Translations under genes and position numbers: made by a program
Shown here: positions 24,011-34,365 of the stretch, piece after piece
How positions within the stretch are numbered: position 1 is the first letter of the stretch
Layout: the number at the start of each line of letters is the position of its first letter
Assembly: GCA_021234155.1 (NCBI GenBank)
Contig: JAJEKV010000054.1
Span: forward strand, 6,964,655-7,028,654
From: Isoetes taiwanensis
Lineage: Eukaryota > Streptophyta > Lycopodiopsida > Isoetales > Isoetaceae
Length of the DNA stretch: 64,000 nt
Direction: 5' to 3'
The notes under the pieces: model-generated
Seen by the model: the letters and a program-made list of their open reading frames with translations, nothing else
Told to the model about the DNA's origin: nothing
The model's database searches: none

Positions 24011-24513
24011 TAAAGTGCCAACATCCTAATGCACCAATTACCTTTTGTATAGAAATGTCTTCCCATTTCATTCAAAGTTGCACTAATCTCACCAAATCGG
24101 CAGTGAAGTATTACCATCCAAGAGACGACACCTCCTATAATGCATAGTGATTGTAGAACATGGTTTGGCCTCGCTTTGTTCACTTTGCCTCGATGAGGGC
24201 CTTTTTGTGCCTCAACGGAATGTCTGCCCGTCGATGATGACGAATTTAATATCATCATTTAATAATAGCTCCTCGACGTTCGTCCATACAACAGGCTTGT
24301 TCGAGATCATATCCCAAGGTAACACATCCGCTGGCATAGGCATTTGACCTGGATTACTAATCATGCTCTGAACAATCTCCATGGCATGTGCTGGATCATA
24401 TCTTCTGCTAACATAAATGGAGCTTGGTGAACGGATGAGGGACTTCACATGGATCGCAAAACTTTCCTTAAGGGGTAAAAGCATGCTGTGGTGTATCAAA
24501 AACGTGCATTTTG

Positions 24514-24527
24514 ACGCCACATTTTGG
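24514..24527 (+). repeat. Left 14-bp flanking direct repeat (candidate target duplication)
   Basis: ACGCCACATTTTGG occurs here and again, perfectly, at 34352-34365. It lies directly against the left terminal inverted repeat. Read on the minus strand it encodes PKCGV in the frame of the interrupted gene on both sides. Confidence 0.65.
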
Positions 24528-24543
24528 CACCACCTTTGTGGTA
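24528..24543 (+). repeat. Left 16-bp terminal inverted repeat
   Basis: CACCACCTTTGTGGTA pairs with the reverse complement of 34330-34345, with one C/T difference. The core CCACCTTTGTGG is itself nearly palindromic, which slightly weakens the orientation argument. Confidence 0.6.
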
Positions 24544-24734
24544 GAATCGGGTGGTGCATACCGAAGCGGAGATTGCGGGAGTGCGAATTAATGAGCGTCG
24601 GTTATTTTGAATTTTATGCCACGTCATTGTCTACCTTTTTGAATTAAGAAAGAATCACCTCTTCCTCTGTTTTTTTGCCGCTTCTTGCCGATTGAACCCT
24701 AATAGAGTCAGAATTAAACGCCACTGGTTACACG

Positions 24735-27700
24735 ATGAAATCTCTCCTCAAACAAGAGATTGTGCCCCACGAAGATCTAAATAAGCTTTGGGGTGACAGA
24801 GTTCCAAATAAATCTGGCTACAGGTATTTTCCCCCAAATGTTTTGTTCAAACTGCAAAAATTAAGGCATATGTTTTCTTGTACAGGTTGAAGAATCTGAG
24901 CAATGAACAATACAAAGAGTTCATGCAAATTTACAAAAGAATTACAGGGAAGCCATATACATGGGGTGGAATGGCTCCCGAACCCGGGCAAAGGGCTTAT
25001 TATCCGCATATAAAGGGGGGGTTAAATGGAAGAGCTTCTGGATTATTATAAAACTCCCGATGAGAAAGCAGAGGCCGCCTCTTCTAGACCCAAGAGAAAG
25101 CATAGGCAAATCCAACCCGACGAGGAGGAAAAATAGTAAAAGTGACAGGGATGATGAAGATGATAGGAAAAACCAAATCAGTTCCTCTAGACCACACATT
25201 CAATCCGAACTCACAATCAAAACACAAAAGCAAGAGCAATGTTCGAGACCAAAACATGCCATTGCGTGTATGTTCAATTATTAGTTGTGTTACAAATGTA
25301 AAAAAATCTCAAGCTTGATCTAGTTGTTTCTATCAACACGTAAAAGGTAACATCAAATCCACTTCAAGAATCGTATGTCTACTACCATTTTGCATCATGT
25401 TGGTCAGATTGTCATGTTGTGTCTCTATGATGCCATCTCGTGGGGCATTTCGTGCAATGGATGCCGAATGATAGATGAGGTATGTGTGGGTGGTGGTGAG
25501 TTGTTGGCATCCACCATGTCCCACACCACACCCCACGATCTCCCACCACTACACTCCCCACCATCTCCCACCGCCACACTTCCACACCACACACCACCAC
25601 CACACACCACCACCACACACCACCACCACCACCACCATCACCACCACCACCACCACACACCACCACCACCACCACACGCTTTATACCTTATCCACCACCA
25701 CCACCACACTCCACCATGTGACGGAACACCAAACTGCACCACCACCACATTCCACACCACCACCACAATTGTTTTTTGCTCCACCACCACACCACCCACC
25801 AACGCTTATCCACCACCACCACACTCCACCACCACCACACCACACCCCACCACCACACCCCATCACCACACCACCACTCCACCATGTCCCACCACACCAC
25901 CACCACCACCACCACACCCCCCCACCACCACCACCACCACCACCACCCCACCACCACCACCCCCCATCACCACCACCACCCACACCACTCCACCACCACC
26001 ACACACCCCCACCACCACCCCACCAAACCCCACCACCACCACCACCACCACGCACACACACACACCACCACCACCACCCCACACCACCACCACCACCACA
26101 AATGTTGTGGTGTGTACCGCGGCAAATATGTTGTGTGGTGTGTGGTATGTGGTGGCGTGTAGAGACTACCTTGTGTTGTGTGGTGTGTGATTGTGGTTTT
26201 CCATCGAGACGCGGGCTTACTATGTTAGGAGGCTGACATATATGTAGTGTTTTGTTTTGCGACTATGGCGCATTTGTGAAGGAATGGTTGGCCGCAACAT
26301 CAGCTAGGTTTGATAGATGCAAGCAACGATTGCAAAGCAAACGATGATAGGAAAAATGATATCAAAAAGAAAGATTGAGTTGATGGAGCATAAAGCATCG
26401 AAATTAGAGCTGATTTGCACAGATGGCAATCAATCATGACAAAGAACCGAAAGCAGCAGGGTGTTCGGGTTGTGTTTAACCTAAAGGATGAAGAGCTAAA
26501 TGGTACAAAGGTTGCCCAATGAAACAATTAAATAAGGAATTAACGTAAACTAAATTGAGCTAAAGGCATGTGAAGACTTATCGCTGAGCTGCTACCTCAA
26601 TGCAAAGATTTGAGATTTTTTCTCGAAATGTAGTGGTCATGACACTCCTTTAGATCCTGCACTTCCAATGCTTCCCGAGGCAGAAGAAGAGGGTGATGAA
26701 GGTTGTCCATTTTGTGGACGTTGTCCAAATGGGAGGGTAAAATGTTGCCGGGCCAGATAGCGAGAATGCACCACCAAGATCATATTCCATGTCTATCACA
26801 CCATTTGAGGTAAATATTATCATCTCTAACCCTCGCCTAAAGACTCTATTGATTTTGAATTTGTTTTGCGTACACTCTAGAACCTCGCCGCAGCCCCAAG
26901 CCAGGCCACATTATGATCGAGACATGGCTTTTGGCTTTTGGTGTTCGAAAGTGGTACCACAAGAACCAATAGACACAAGTAAGTCCTTTTTGATGGCTTA
27001 GTCTCTTTTGCTTGTCCTTTATTGTATCTAAAGTGCCCCCGGGATGAGATCGCCGCTCATTTTAGGGGCACTTTAGATATATATAAACAGAACATCGAAA
27101 GAGTAAAAAGCCCAGTGCGTGACCCTCTTGAATGGTTGTCAACTCACCAGCTTGATATTGTTCGCCACAAACAATATAGATTCGCATATATAAACAAGTG
27201 CCTTAACTAATGTTTATCGATGTTGTCACAGTCTACCGACTTAGTGTTTGCGAACTGCGTAAATTTGAGACCAAGGATATCCAACAGCTATCCACGCCTC
27301 GACGCTTATGAGACCGCAAGATACCTCCCGATTGTACCTAGAATTCACCCCATTTGATACTCCTAAGTCAATCCCACCGCCGACGGCGTGGAGACTCCAA
27401 AACGAATTTTGATAGTCAATCAATGCAACAGATCAAGTAAGTACCGATGCCACATACATGATTTATTTTTTGTATTTTTCTCGTGGTCTTCCTCATTTCA
27501 ATTATGTTGCGTAGATAAATGCTACCGCAACCGAAGCCATCACTTAAGAGATTCCTAGTGCATCTGATTTAGGGGGAAAATTAATTCCCTTGAGATTCAT
27601 TCCTCAGACGGGTCCTTCACCAAAAAGTTTTGGTGGTGAATATGAGCCAAATGCGGATGCGTGATGAAGTTGACAAAGAAACCCCGATCCCGGACAAGAT

Positions 27701-28361
27701 GCATCGCTCCAACGAGTCCAATATAACCTCAACCAACAAAACCAAGAGGTTAACTGAAATTCTCCTTGTTCTGGATTTTAATGGGGTTTTAGGCAAGTTT
27801 TATGACTTGAAAGAGAGGATCCTCGACGTCCGAGCTGTAAGTGACCATCCGTAAATTGAACCATCAAAAGTTCGCAGCTTCCAGCCCCGGATTTCAGGAG
27901 TTCTTAGAATGGTGTTTTTCAAAATTTGAGATTGCATTGTGGTCCAAAGATGGCTAAGAGTAATGTTGACTTGTTGATGAGAAAGTTGCCGGGGAATATA
28001 AGGGCGATTTCTTTTTATTTGGAATCGATGACTGCACCAACACAAAATTAAAAGTGGTTAATAAGCCAATTTTCCTTAAGGATCTGTCCAAAGTGTACCA
28101 GAAATTTTGGAGATACCAGGTGACAAACACATTGTTGATAGATGACAACAGATATAAGGGTTCTCGCCAACCACCAACACACAATGATATGTCCAAATAG
28201 TTTTCCACTTTCCTTTTGGAGCAACTCAAACCATGGTCGGAGGGACTTCGCTCACAAAAGTGTGCCAAACTTATGTGAAGGAACATCAAATGTGGAACAT
28301 GTGGGATTCTGAAGAGTCGCGCATCTGCATGAAAATGCTCGACAAGTATTTTCATAAATGA
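24735..28361 (+). CDS. Multi-exon gene with C-terminal FCP1/SCP-like HAD phosphatase domain (HAD2)
   Basis: Exon 1 is 24735-24823 (MKSLLKQEIVPHEDLNKLWG…), with a clean 62-bp intron (GTATTTT…TTGTACAG, 24824-24885). Exon 2 continues RLKNLSNEQYKEFMQIYKR and, after a frame change, LLDYYKTPDEKAEA and the basic KRKHRQIQPDEEEK. A large gap with (CCA)n follows, then probable small exons: CPFCGRCPNGR (about 26705), SYSMSITPFE ending at a GTAAAT (26811), DMAFGFWCSKVVPQEP ending at GTAAGT (26981), and a Pro-rich part to 27640. The HAD domain has motif I ILLVLDFNGVLG (from 27759), FLEWCFSKFEIALWSK (about 27898-27945), KPIFLKDLSKVY and motif IV NTLLIDDNRYKG (28124-28159), and ends YFHK plus TGA at 28359-28361. 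At least two frameshifts lie inside the HAD part (about 27860 and 27955). That all exons form one gene is inference from order, strand and spacing. Confidence 0.6.
25536..26100 (+). repeat. (CCA/CAC)n microsatellite inside the HAD2 gene
   Basis: About 565 bp of imperfect CAC/CCACAC repeat lies on the plus strand. It is flanked on both sides by short GTG-type phrases (GTGTGGGTGGTGGTGAG near 25485; TTGTGGTGTGTAC and GTGTGGTGTGTGG at 26103-26190), so the tract can fold back. His/Pro/Thr-rich and Gly/Val/Trp-rich frames across it are artefacts. A mirror-image tract lies at 31622-32300. Confidence 0.9.
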
Positions 28362-29750
28362 ATCTTGTAAAACTCTTTGAAAGTCAATATAAGTAAAAAA
28401 ATTTCTATGATATGTGTTGTACTTTTTCAATTTAAAATATTTGAATGGATTGTGAGCAAATGTTCTCGTGTGTGTTTAGAACTAGAGATGATAGAGCTTC
28501 GCAGTCCCCCCCGACTATCTAAAGCCAAATACACATCCGAAGTGGTGTCGAGTGGAACCCAAACCGCCGCGGATTAGCTCCAATCGACATCAAAATTTTG
28601 GAAGCCGATACGCCAGTGGTTCAATGATCAATTGATCCTCCTCTTCTCAAGGTGATACTTTCATCTGATTTGTGATCATCGATTGTGCCGATGATATGCA
28701 TATGTTTGCGTATACATGGAATACTACTTGATTCTCCAAGGAATGAGCCATCCCTTTCATTTCTTTTGACCCTCTTTTTTCACTGACATTGTCCAAGGAC
28801 ACAAATAGTTACAAAACAACAAGGAAACATGTGAATCCGATAAGTGCCAAGACATGTTTTTTGCCTGCTTGTGATGGACATCATCGACCTGTTTTCTTCG
28901 ATTGTAAGCCACGCGCGTCTCGCATGAGAGATATAAACCGTGGATATATCACTTTGATAGCTCTCGCTTGCATGGCGTAAGCGCATATATTGAGAGGTTA
29001 GTGCTTGCTCATTGCATTTTGGTCATTGTGGCACAATGACAACAAACTTTGAGTGCAAAGTTCGAATTGCGTGGACACAATAATTTCAGCTTTACAACCT
29101 CGATGTTGTGAAAATTTCCGTAACGCCTCTTCAAACCGATGGTCATTCATGTATTCCCTGCCAGATGTTCGCTTTTATGCACAAATTTGTGAGGGGGTAC
29201 TTAAAAAGGAGTGAATATATTGTTGCCCCGATCTAGTAAGTCAACTTAAATGTAAAGCAGACAAACCAAACTCGTTATTGACAAAGTGTGGTTAATCTGC
29301 AGTTGTGGACATTTCGACTGTGATCTAGTTGATGTTAGAGTGTTCATGCTTGAAGTTTTAAGATTAGAAGCAACAAAAGTCGGAACCGAGAGGAACATAT
29401 GTATTGGGAAGTATGTAGGTGCATGAGTCACCTCGCACTTAAATCATCAGATATCTTTTTTATGTACATAATTGTTATTGTAACCTCGATTCATTTCAAT
29501 GAAAATTCATATTCAATTCATCTCACAAACAAAGGAATCAAGTGTTTCAAGAATTCAAATCTTCAAAAGAAATCAAGACAAACTCATTTTCACAAAAAAG
29601 CACAAGACTTCACATGAGTTCAAAACTACGTAATGGTTTTACATTTCATCATCATCGAAAGAACTTCGGTAAATTCTCAAAAATTTTCTCCTCATCTAAA
29701 GGATCCAAAATTCTATATACAAATCTGCTTTTGACGCTTAGTTGGTGGCA
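28362..29750. other. 3'-to-3' intergenic space between HAD2 and RNH2
   Basis: No domain is recognised on either strand. Short frames at 28377-28577 and 28789-28980 (+) have no family match. Terminators or poly(A) signals for two convergent genes would be expected here but were not individually resolved. Confidence 0.35.
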
Positions 29751-31621
29751 TGTGAAGTCCGATTGCAATGATCCGTGTTGTGAATACTATGCCTAAGGCG
29801 CCTTTCATTGCAAAAGATCATAGTCGACGGTTGATCTTGCGCCCTTCTTGTAATACATACCTTCTATGACACTATCACCTACAGGTACCATGTTCCATTG
29901 AGTTGGAAGTCTTTCTCCACTATCCATTTTGGTTTTGTGCACATCAATCCAAAATTCAAACCCTCATCATTCCCTTTCTGAGCAACGACAAAGAAAAATT
30001 ATCACCAACTCTAAGTGCCTCTCGCTAACATCGTGGGATTGGAGGAGAACAAGGACTCATGGATTTACGGTCCTCAATGTCGCGATGCACATTGGAGGAT
30101 GGTACAATAACTTGAAGTTTCCAATCATCAACGTAGTGCTTGTTCACACAACTGCCCCACATGCCATCCAAGCAAGAGTCGCATGAAAGTTCCCTCGTGT
30201 GCAACCGCATGGAGATTCAGGGATTGAATGCATGTACACAATGGATCTGCCTAGTGTCCAAAAATCCTTTCTCGCACCCCATGCTTTCTTTCTATCTATA
30301 TCCTCCACCTTGACTTCCCAAAAGAACCTTTTTTATATTCTTCCTTCTTATCGGTTTCAGATGTGTTCATCCACTTGGATGTTCCACAAGTAAACATCTC
30401 TTCTAAGAACTTCTACCACTTCATGAGCATTACCCAATTTTATGTCTGTCAGATTTTAATTGCGCTTGTCTTAACCATCTCTTCAACTCAAAGAGCCTTT
30501 GCCATCGTTTCATCTTTCCCGTGGTTAGAACCAAAAAAATTCCACATCATATAGACATCGTGTGCGCTTGTGTACCTAGCCACAAAGTAAAATGGTCTAG
30601 AAGCCTTGAATTGAGATGTTGCACCATCCGAAAACACATAATGTTTGTTTAGAACCCTTCCTTTCTGCCCAGATATTTGTGGTGCTTCATGAAGTCTTTG
30701 CCCACTAACAAAGTATCGTGTTCCCTATCATCTGATACATAGTAATGTGTTTCCTTGATAATCTCATCTGCCACTGAGTCATACTGATATGTTATTTGAA
30801 CCAAAATGGTAATCTGGTTATTGACCCAGCGCATCGACTGCACCTCCTCTTGTTCCTTGAATGTATAGTTCTCTCGCAAAAATCCACTACCGAGACATGC
30901 ATCTGCCGGGAGATTCTCCGTAAGCTCCTTAAACTGCTTTTGCCCGCCATTGGTACCGAAATTATGCAAAGTTGGAAAGATTTTAGACGCTCTTTTCAGT
31001 TTATCCGAAGCTCCTTGGGTTCCTCTCATTGTACCGATGAGTCGGGCCTCCTACCGTAACTCCTCAGAGTTGTCTTTTTCATAGTCAATGTACTCCCATT
31101 TCACTTTCCTACTGCCACTTCCTTCCATGGGACAGGTCTGAAACTTCTTGATTCCACACAGCTCACAATTTCCAAGGATGCACGCTTTCTGTGAAACTCA
31201 TCTAATTCACTCTTTGGACACAATATAGATCTCCACAAGCTTCCTCAGACTTGCAATTTTATGCCGGTGTGCCCCGCATTGACCAAGTTCATGTGATCTA
31301 CAAACATCGCAGTGCAAGTGCAATTCTTCTGATGTTTGGTTCTCATCCCATTGAGTCCATCCACTAGCATTTGCATCCTCACGTCTGAATGCAACAAAGA
31401 ACTATTGAAGTCCTTCAATTTCACAACAAACCCAGGGTTTTAGCTTCTCAAAAGCTCAAGATCGAATCTTAATTTCTCGATGTTGGTCCGTAAACCTCTT
31501 GAACAATAGCATCTGCATGAAATGAACATTAAACTGTTAGGGATGTGTATACCACACCAAACCATGCACCATACCATGCCCCACACTCATCATATTCACG
31601 GGCTCGAGCACCTTAGTGTCG

Positions 31622-32300
31622 TGTATTACCACACACCACACCACACCACCACCACACCATACCATTCACCACACACCATACACCAAATGGTGGAGGTGTG
31701 GTGGTGGGGAAGGTGGTGGTGGATCAGGTGGTGGGGGTGGTGGAGTGGTGTGTGTGGTGGTGGGGAATGTGGTGGTGGGGGGGGGAGGTGGGGGGGGGGT
31801 GGTGGAGGTGTGGTGGTGGGGCATGGTGGTGGGGTGATGGTGGGGGGGTGGTGGAGTGTGGGGGTGGTGGGTGGGGGGGGGTGGTGGGTGGTGTGTGTAG
31901 TGGTGTGTGTAGTGTGGTGGGGTGTGGTGGTGGGGTGTGATGGTGGTGGTGGTGTGTGTGGTGGTGTGGGTGGGGGTGTAGTGGTGGTGGTGTGGTGTGG
32001 TGTTGTGGTGTGTGGTGGTGGTGGTGGAGTGTGGTGGTGGTGGTGGAGGGGGTGTGGCATGTGGTGGGATGTGTGTGCATGTGGTGGTAATGTGGTGAGT
32101 CATAAAGATGTGGTGGTAGTCTATGGTGGTGGGATAGATGGGGTGTGGTGGGGTGAGGGGAGAATAAATAAAATTGAATCCACACATATCATACATTAAC
32201 ATGCACACCCATATGACACCATGGACATAACGCCACCCCACACCACCACACCACACCACACCACACCACACCATCAATACACCACACATCACATCACATC
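31622..32300 (-). repeat. (TGG)n microsatellite in the RNH2 intron, with flanking (CAC) arms
   Basis: About 31622-31683 is CAC-rich, 31688-32160 is GTG/TGG-rich and 32234-32300 is CAC-rich again on the plus strand. This is a fold-back layout, and the exact mirror image of the tract at 25.48-26.19 kb. On the sense strand of RNH2 the long part is CCA. Reading frames over it are artefacts. Confidence 0.85.
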
Positions 32301-32564
32301 ACTTTTATCCTATTTCCGGGACATAAAAAATCACTGCTTTTGCTCTCATAAACACTTATAATTGCAGTACACCACGATAATAATTACATTCCTCTTCTAA
32401 TCATTAGAAAAGGATCACGGGTCCTAAATCCTGCTCCTCGCCGATTTTTCTGCGTTTCATTCCCAATTAGCCAATTGAACAAGTTCATTCCGGCAACATG
32501 GTAGGAGGGGATGTTCGTGAGATCACTACGGCTATTGTAGGGTGAGCGAGGAGGGCATTCGCAC

Positions 32565-33043
32565 ATGTTGAACGGGGCTCGGATCAATCTCCTCAAGGTG
32601 GATATGCCTAAATCCAACTTCTTTGTCGATTTCGAATCCAACCTAAAGGCATACAAATGCAATGGATCTTTGGGCCTTCAATGGCTATGCTTGGAGTCGA
32701 TTGATGGAAGAGCTCTTAGACAAGGTCCATCGACTTATGTTACATGTTGCTTTGCAAGGGCGGTACCGTATATTTGTTCTCAGGTCACTTGTCCGGGCCC
32801 GACAAAAGCGGGTTTCTATGGCGTAATTCGTGCATTACCACCACCGGGGATGCAGGAAGCACCGCAAACCTCATCCTATTAAATTGGATGACTGCAGAAA
32901 GCTTAGATGCTTTAGTACGTAAAAACAATAATTTTGATGCACCAGTTCTCGAGCTACCATACCAAAGATTTCTGTTGCTTAGGATCATGCATGTAAATTT
33001 AGTTCTCGCACAGAAGCTTTCAATGGAAAGCCAAATTTTGTAA
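32565..33043 (+). other. Unassigned ORF pair inside the RNH2 intron
   Basis: Two overlapping plus-strand frames (32565-32882 and 32744-33043) run antisense to RNH2 inside its long intron. They contain NLLKVDMPKSNFFVDFESN and TAESLDALVRKNNNFDAPVL but match no family I know. Codon usage looks protein-like rather than low-complexity, so a nested or captured gene fragment is possible. Confidence 0.25.
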
Positions 33044-34329
33044 AGCCAAATTTTGTAAGATCCTTTTTAATATATCATACTTTCCAACGAGTTGTGCTTG
33101 AATCGACAAAAATTGTCTTTATTCAACAAAAATTTGTATCTCGTGATCGCTTAGTTATAGCTCAAATATTTTTAGACCTGCACACACCCAAAGAAAGGAG
33201 TACTCAATTACGCCATGTTCTAATAATATTCCAAACATTAAATATTGCATTTCGGACTAGAGTCAACTACACACAATTCACATGTCGATATACAATACAC
33301 CACAATCACTTGTAAACACAATAACCACCACATGCACCACCACACTAAGCACCATAACTAAGAAAAACATGAATAATGTAAATAAACTAACTTGTGATTC
33401 CTCCGGATAGTGGGCAGCATGTTCTTCTCTTACATTTCTCTCCAATCTTCTAGTTCTAACATCCTTTGTGTTAGGAGACACTCGTGTTCTCAATCCAAAT
33501 TTTTGAATCTTTTTCTATATGTTCATCTGAAATTGCATGAATCTTTTAGCCCTCTTGTAAGAAACCCATTTCCCACCATTGTAATCGATCTCTTCCCTCT
33601 TTTTCTTTGCCTTTTTGCAAGTTTCTTGGGTGAATACCTAATACCTTTCCAAGATCTCGCTGGCTGATTTTGTCACTTGTTTGGGAATCATCGGCGGTAG
33701 GCTCTGACATTGCAAGGCGGCTATTCTTGGTCGCTAGGGCCATTCTTTGGTAGAGAGTTTGGCCGACCGCATGGAGTCCCAGCTCCTTATATAACGATGT
33801 TCTTGGCTTCCAAATCCTTTAATTCTTCACCTATGAATTTTTTCCAATGTTTTATCCCTCAAAAAATAAGTAAAATTTCTTTCTTATTGCTATCCTCCAT
33901 TCTTTTTTTGTCATTTATGGAAAGACGTTAGCAAATTAAGGACAATACGGGCGTTCTTTTGCACTTCTTGATGAACCGGATCCTTCCGCCAATCCCTGCA
34001 AGCTCCAATTTTCTTCTCTTCTTCTTTTCCTCGGCGTCTTTTCTTCAACATTTCTTGTTCGTTGGTTCTTCTTCGTTTTTCTCACAGCAAAATGCCGGGT
34101 TTGTGTCTACGATTACCTCATTGACATCCATATCCACAATGGATTGAGCTCGCGCAGCTGAGGAGGGAGCCAAAGAACGTGATCGGGTGCAAAAAAAACG
34201 AGGAAGGGGCCAAAGAATAGGAATTTGAATTTGAATTTTAGTTTTTGAAATTAAAATTTCCCCACGGTACCGAGCGGGACTCTATTCTTAAATACCAGAA
34301 CCGGTGGCGGTGCCATAATTATACTTCCA

Positions 34330-34345
34330 TACCACAAAAGTGGTG
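34330..34345 (-). repeat. Right 16-bp terminal inverted repeat
   Basis: TACCACAAAAGTGGTG on the plus strand is the inverted partner of 24528-24543. Six bases (GATGCA) separate it from the right copy of the 14-bp direct repeat. Confidence 0.6.
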
Positions 34346-34351
34346 GATGCA

Positions 34352-34365
34352 ACGCCACATTTTGG
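34352..34365 (+). repeat. Right 14-bp flanking direct repeat (candidate target duplication)
   Basis: ACGCCACATTTTGG is identical to 24514-24527 and in the same orientation. Confidence 0.65.

Larger units (their letters stand above)
22030..24527 (-). pseudogene. 3' part of a minus-strand gene with a ParB/sulfiredoxin-like region
   Basis: Entering from 24527, the frame reads PKCGVKMHVFDTPQH. After a frame change near 24470 it continues …SRRYDPAHAMEIVQSM (about 24400), MPADVLPWDM and KFVIIDGQTFR (about 24245-24212), then after another shift KALIEAK…TMFYNHYA. R-x-Dp…iv.sm…iidGq followed by a conserved Ala/Lys helix resembles the ParB/Srx fold, where the IDG loop binds nucleotide; this is a weak motif-level match. 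A CACGCC-palindrome block (23752-24010) interrupts it, then charged exons follow (KKKSARKSKKK at about 23530; LRRKVALVKKILGEE at about 22945). Many frameshifts are present. The missing 5' part is probably at 34352-35150, beyond a 9.8-kb insertion. Confidence 0.45.
29800..34131 (-). pseudogene. Transposase-like gene, HTH plus RNase-H-like motifs (RNH2)
   Basis: Start ATG at 34131 (MDVNEVIVDTNPAFC…), then a Lys/Arg-rich stretch, an HTH-like ISQRDLGKVLGIHPRNLQK (about 33665), and RTRVSPNTKDVRTRRLERN, with a donor after ESQ (33392/33391). A 1879-bp intron (acceptor TTTCATGCAG, exon from 31512) carries (CCA)n. The next exon reads FKRFTDQHREIK, FEKLKPW, VKLKDFNSS and a decayed Cys cluster. It continues GF(L)RENYTFKEQEEVQSM (Asp codon at 30884-30882, one extra T), REHDTLL, YVFSDGATSQFKASRPF (Asp at 30627-30625), MMWNFFGSNHGKDE (about 30550-30510), and a C-terminal LSCDSCLDGMWGSCVNKHYV (about 30195-30140). 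Several stops and shifts show decay. It aligns motif by motif with RNH1 (15.1-17.0 kb) and keeps the same intron position after the TRVSPN exon. The 3' end is approximate. Confidence 0.7.
24528..34351. mobile_element. Candidate undescribed two-gene DNA transposon (RNase-H-like transposase plus HAD protein)
   Basis: The left end CACCACCTTTGTGGTA (24528-24543) and right end, read inward on the minus strand CACCACTTTTGTGGTA (34345-34330), match at 15 of 16 positions and are inverted. A perfect 14-bp direct repeat abuts the left end and lies 6 bp outside the right end. Two convergent multi-exon genes fill the interior, with first ATGs at 24735 (+) and 34131 (-), each about 200 bp inside its TIR: a HAD/FCP1-like protein and a transposase-like RNH protein. 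Both carry large sense-strand (CCA)n tracts between exons. Insertion is supported by the broken minus-strand gene at both sides. Superfamily is not recognised. A 14-bp duplication would be unusually long, and the 6-bp offset leaves exact ends open. Confidence 0.6.

Noticed and set aside
25375-26236. 271- and 253-codon His/Pro/Thr-rich ORFs
   Set aside because: Pure products of the (CCA)n microsatellite, open in several frames at once on both strands.
31522-32292. 225-codon Gly/Trp/Val-rich and 208-codon His/Pro/Thr-rich ORFs
   Set aside because: Same cause: the (TGG)n tract lacks stop codons in most frames.
25480-32300. CRISPR-like or VNTR interpretation of the CCA/TGG tracts
   Set aside because: No constant repeat with unique spacers; simple microsatellite in a eukaryotic intron setting.
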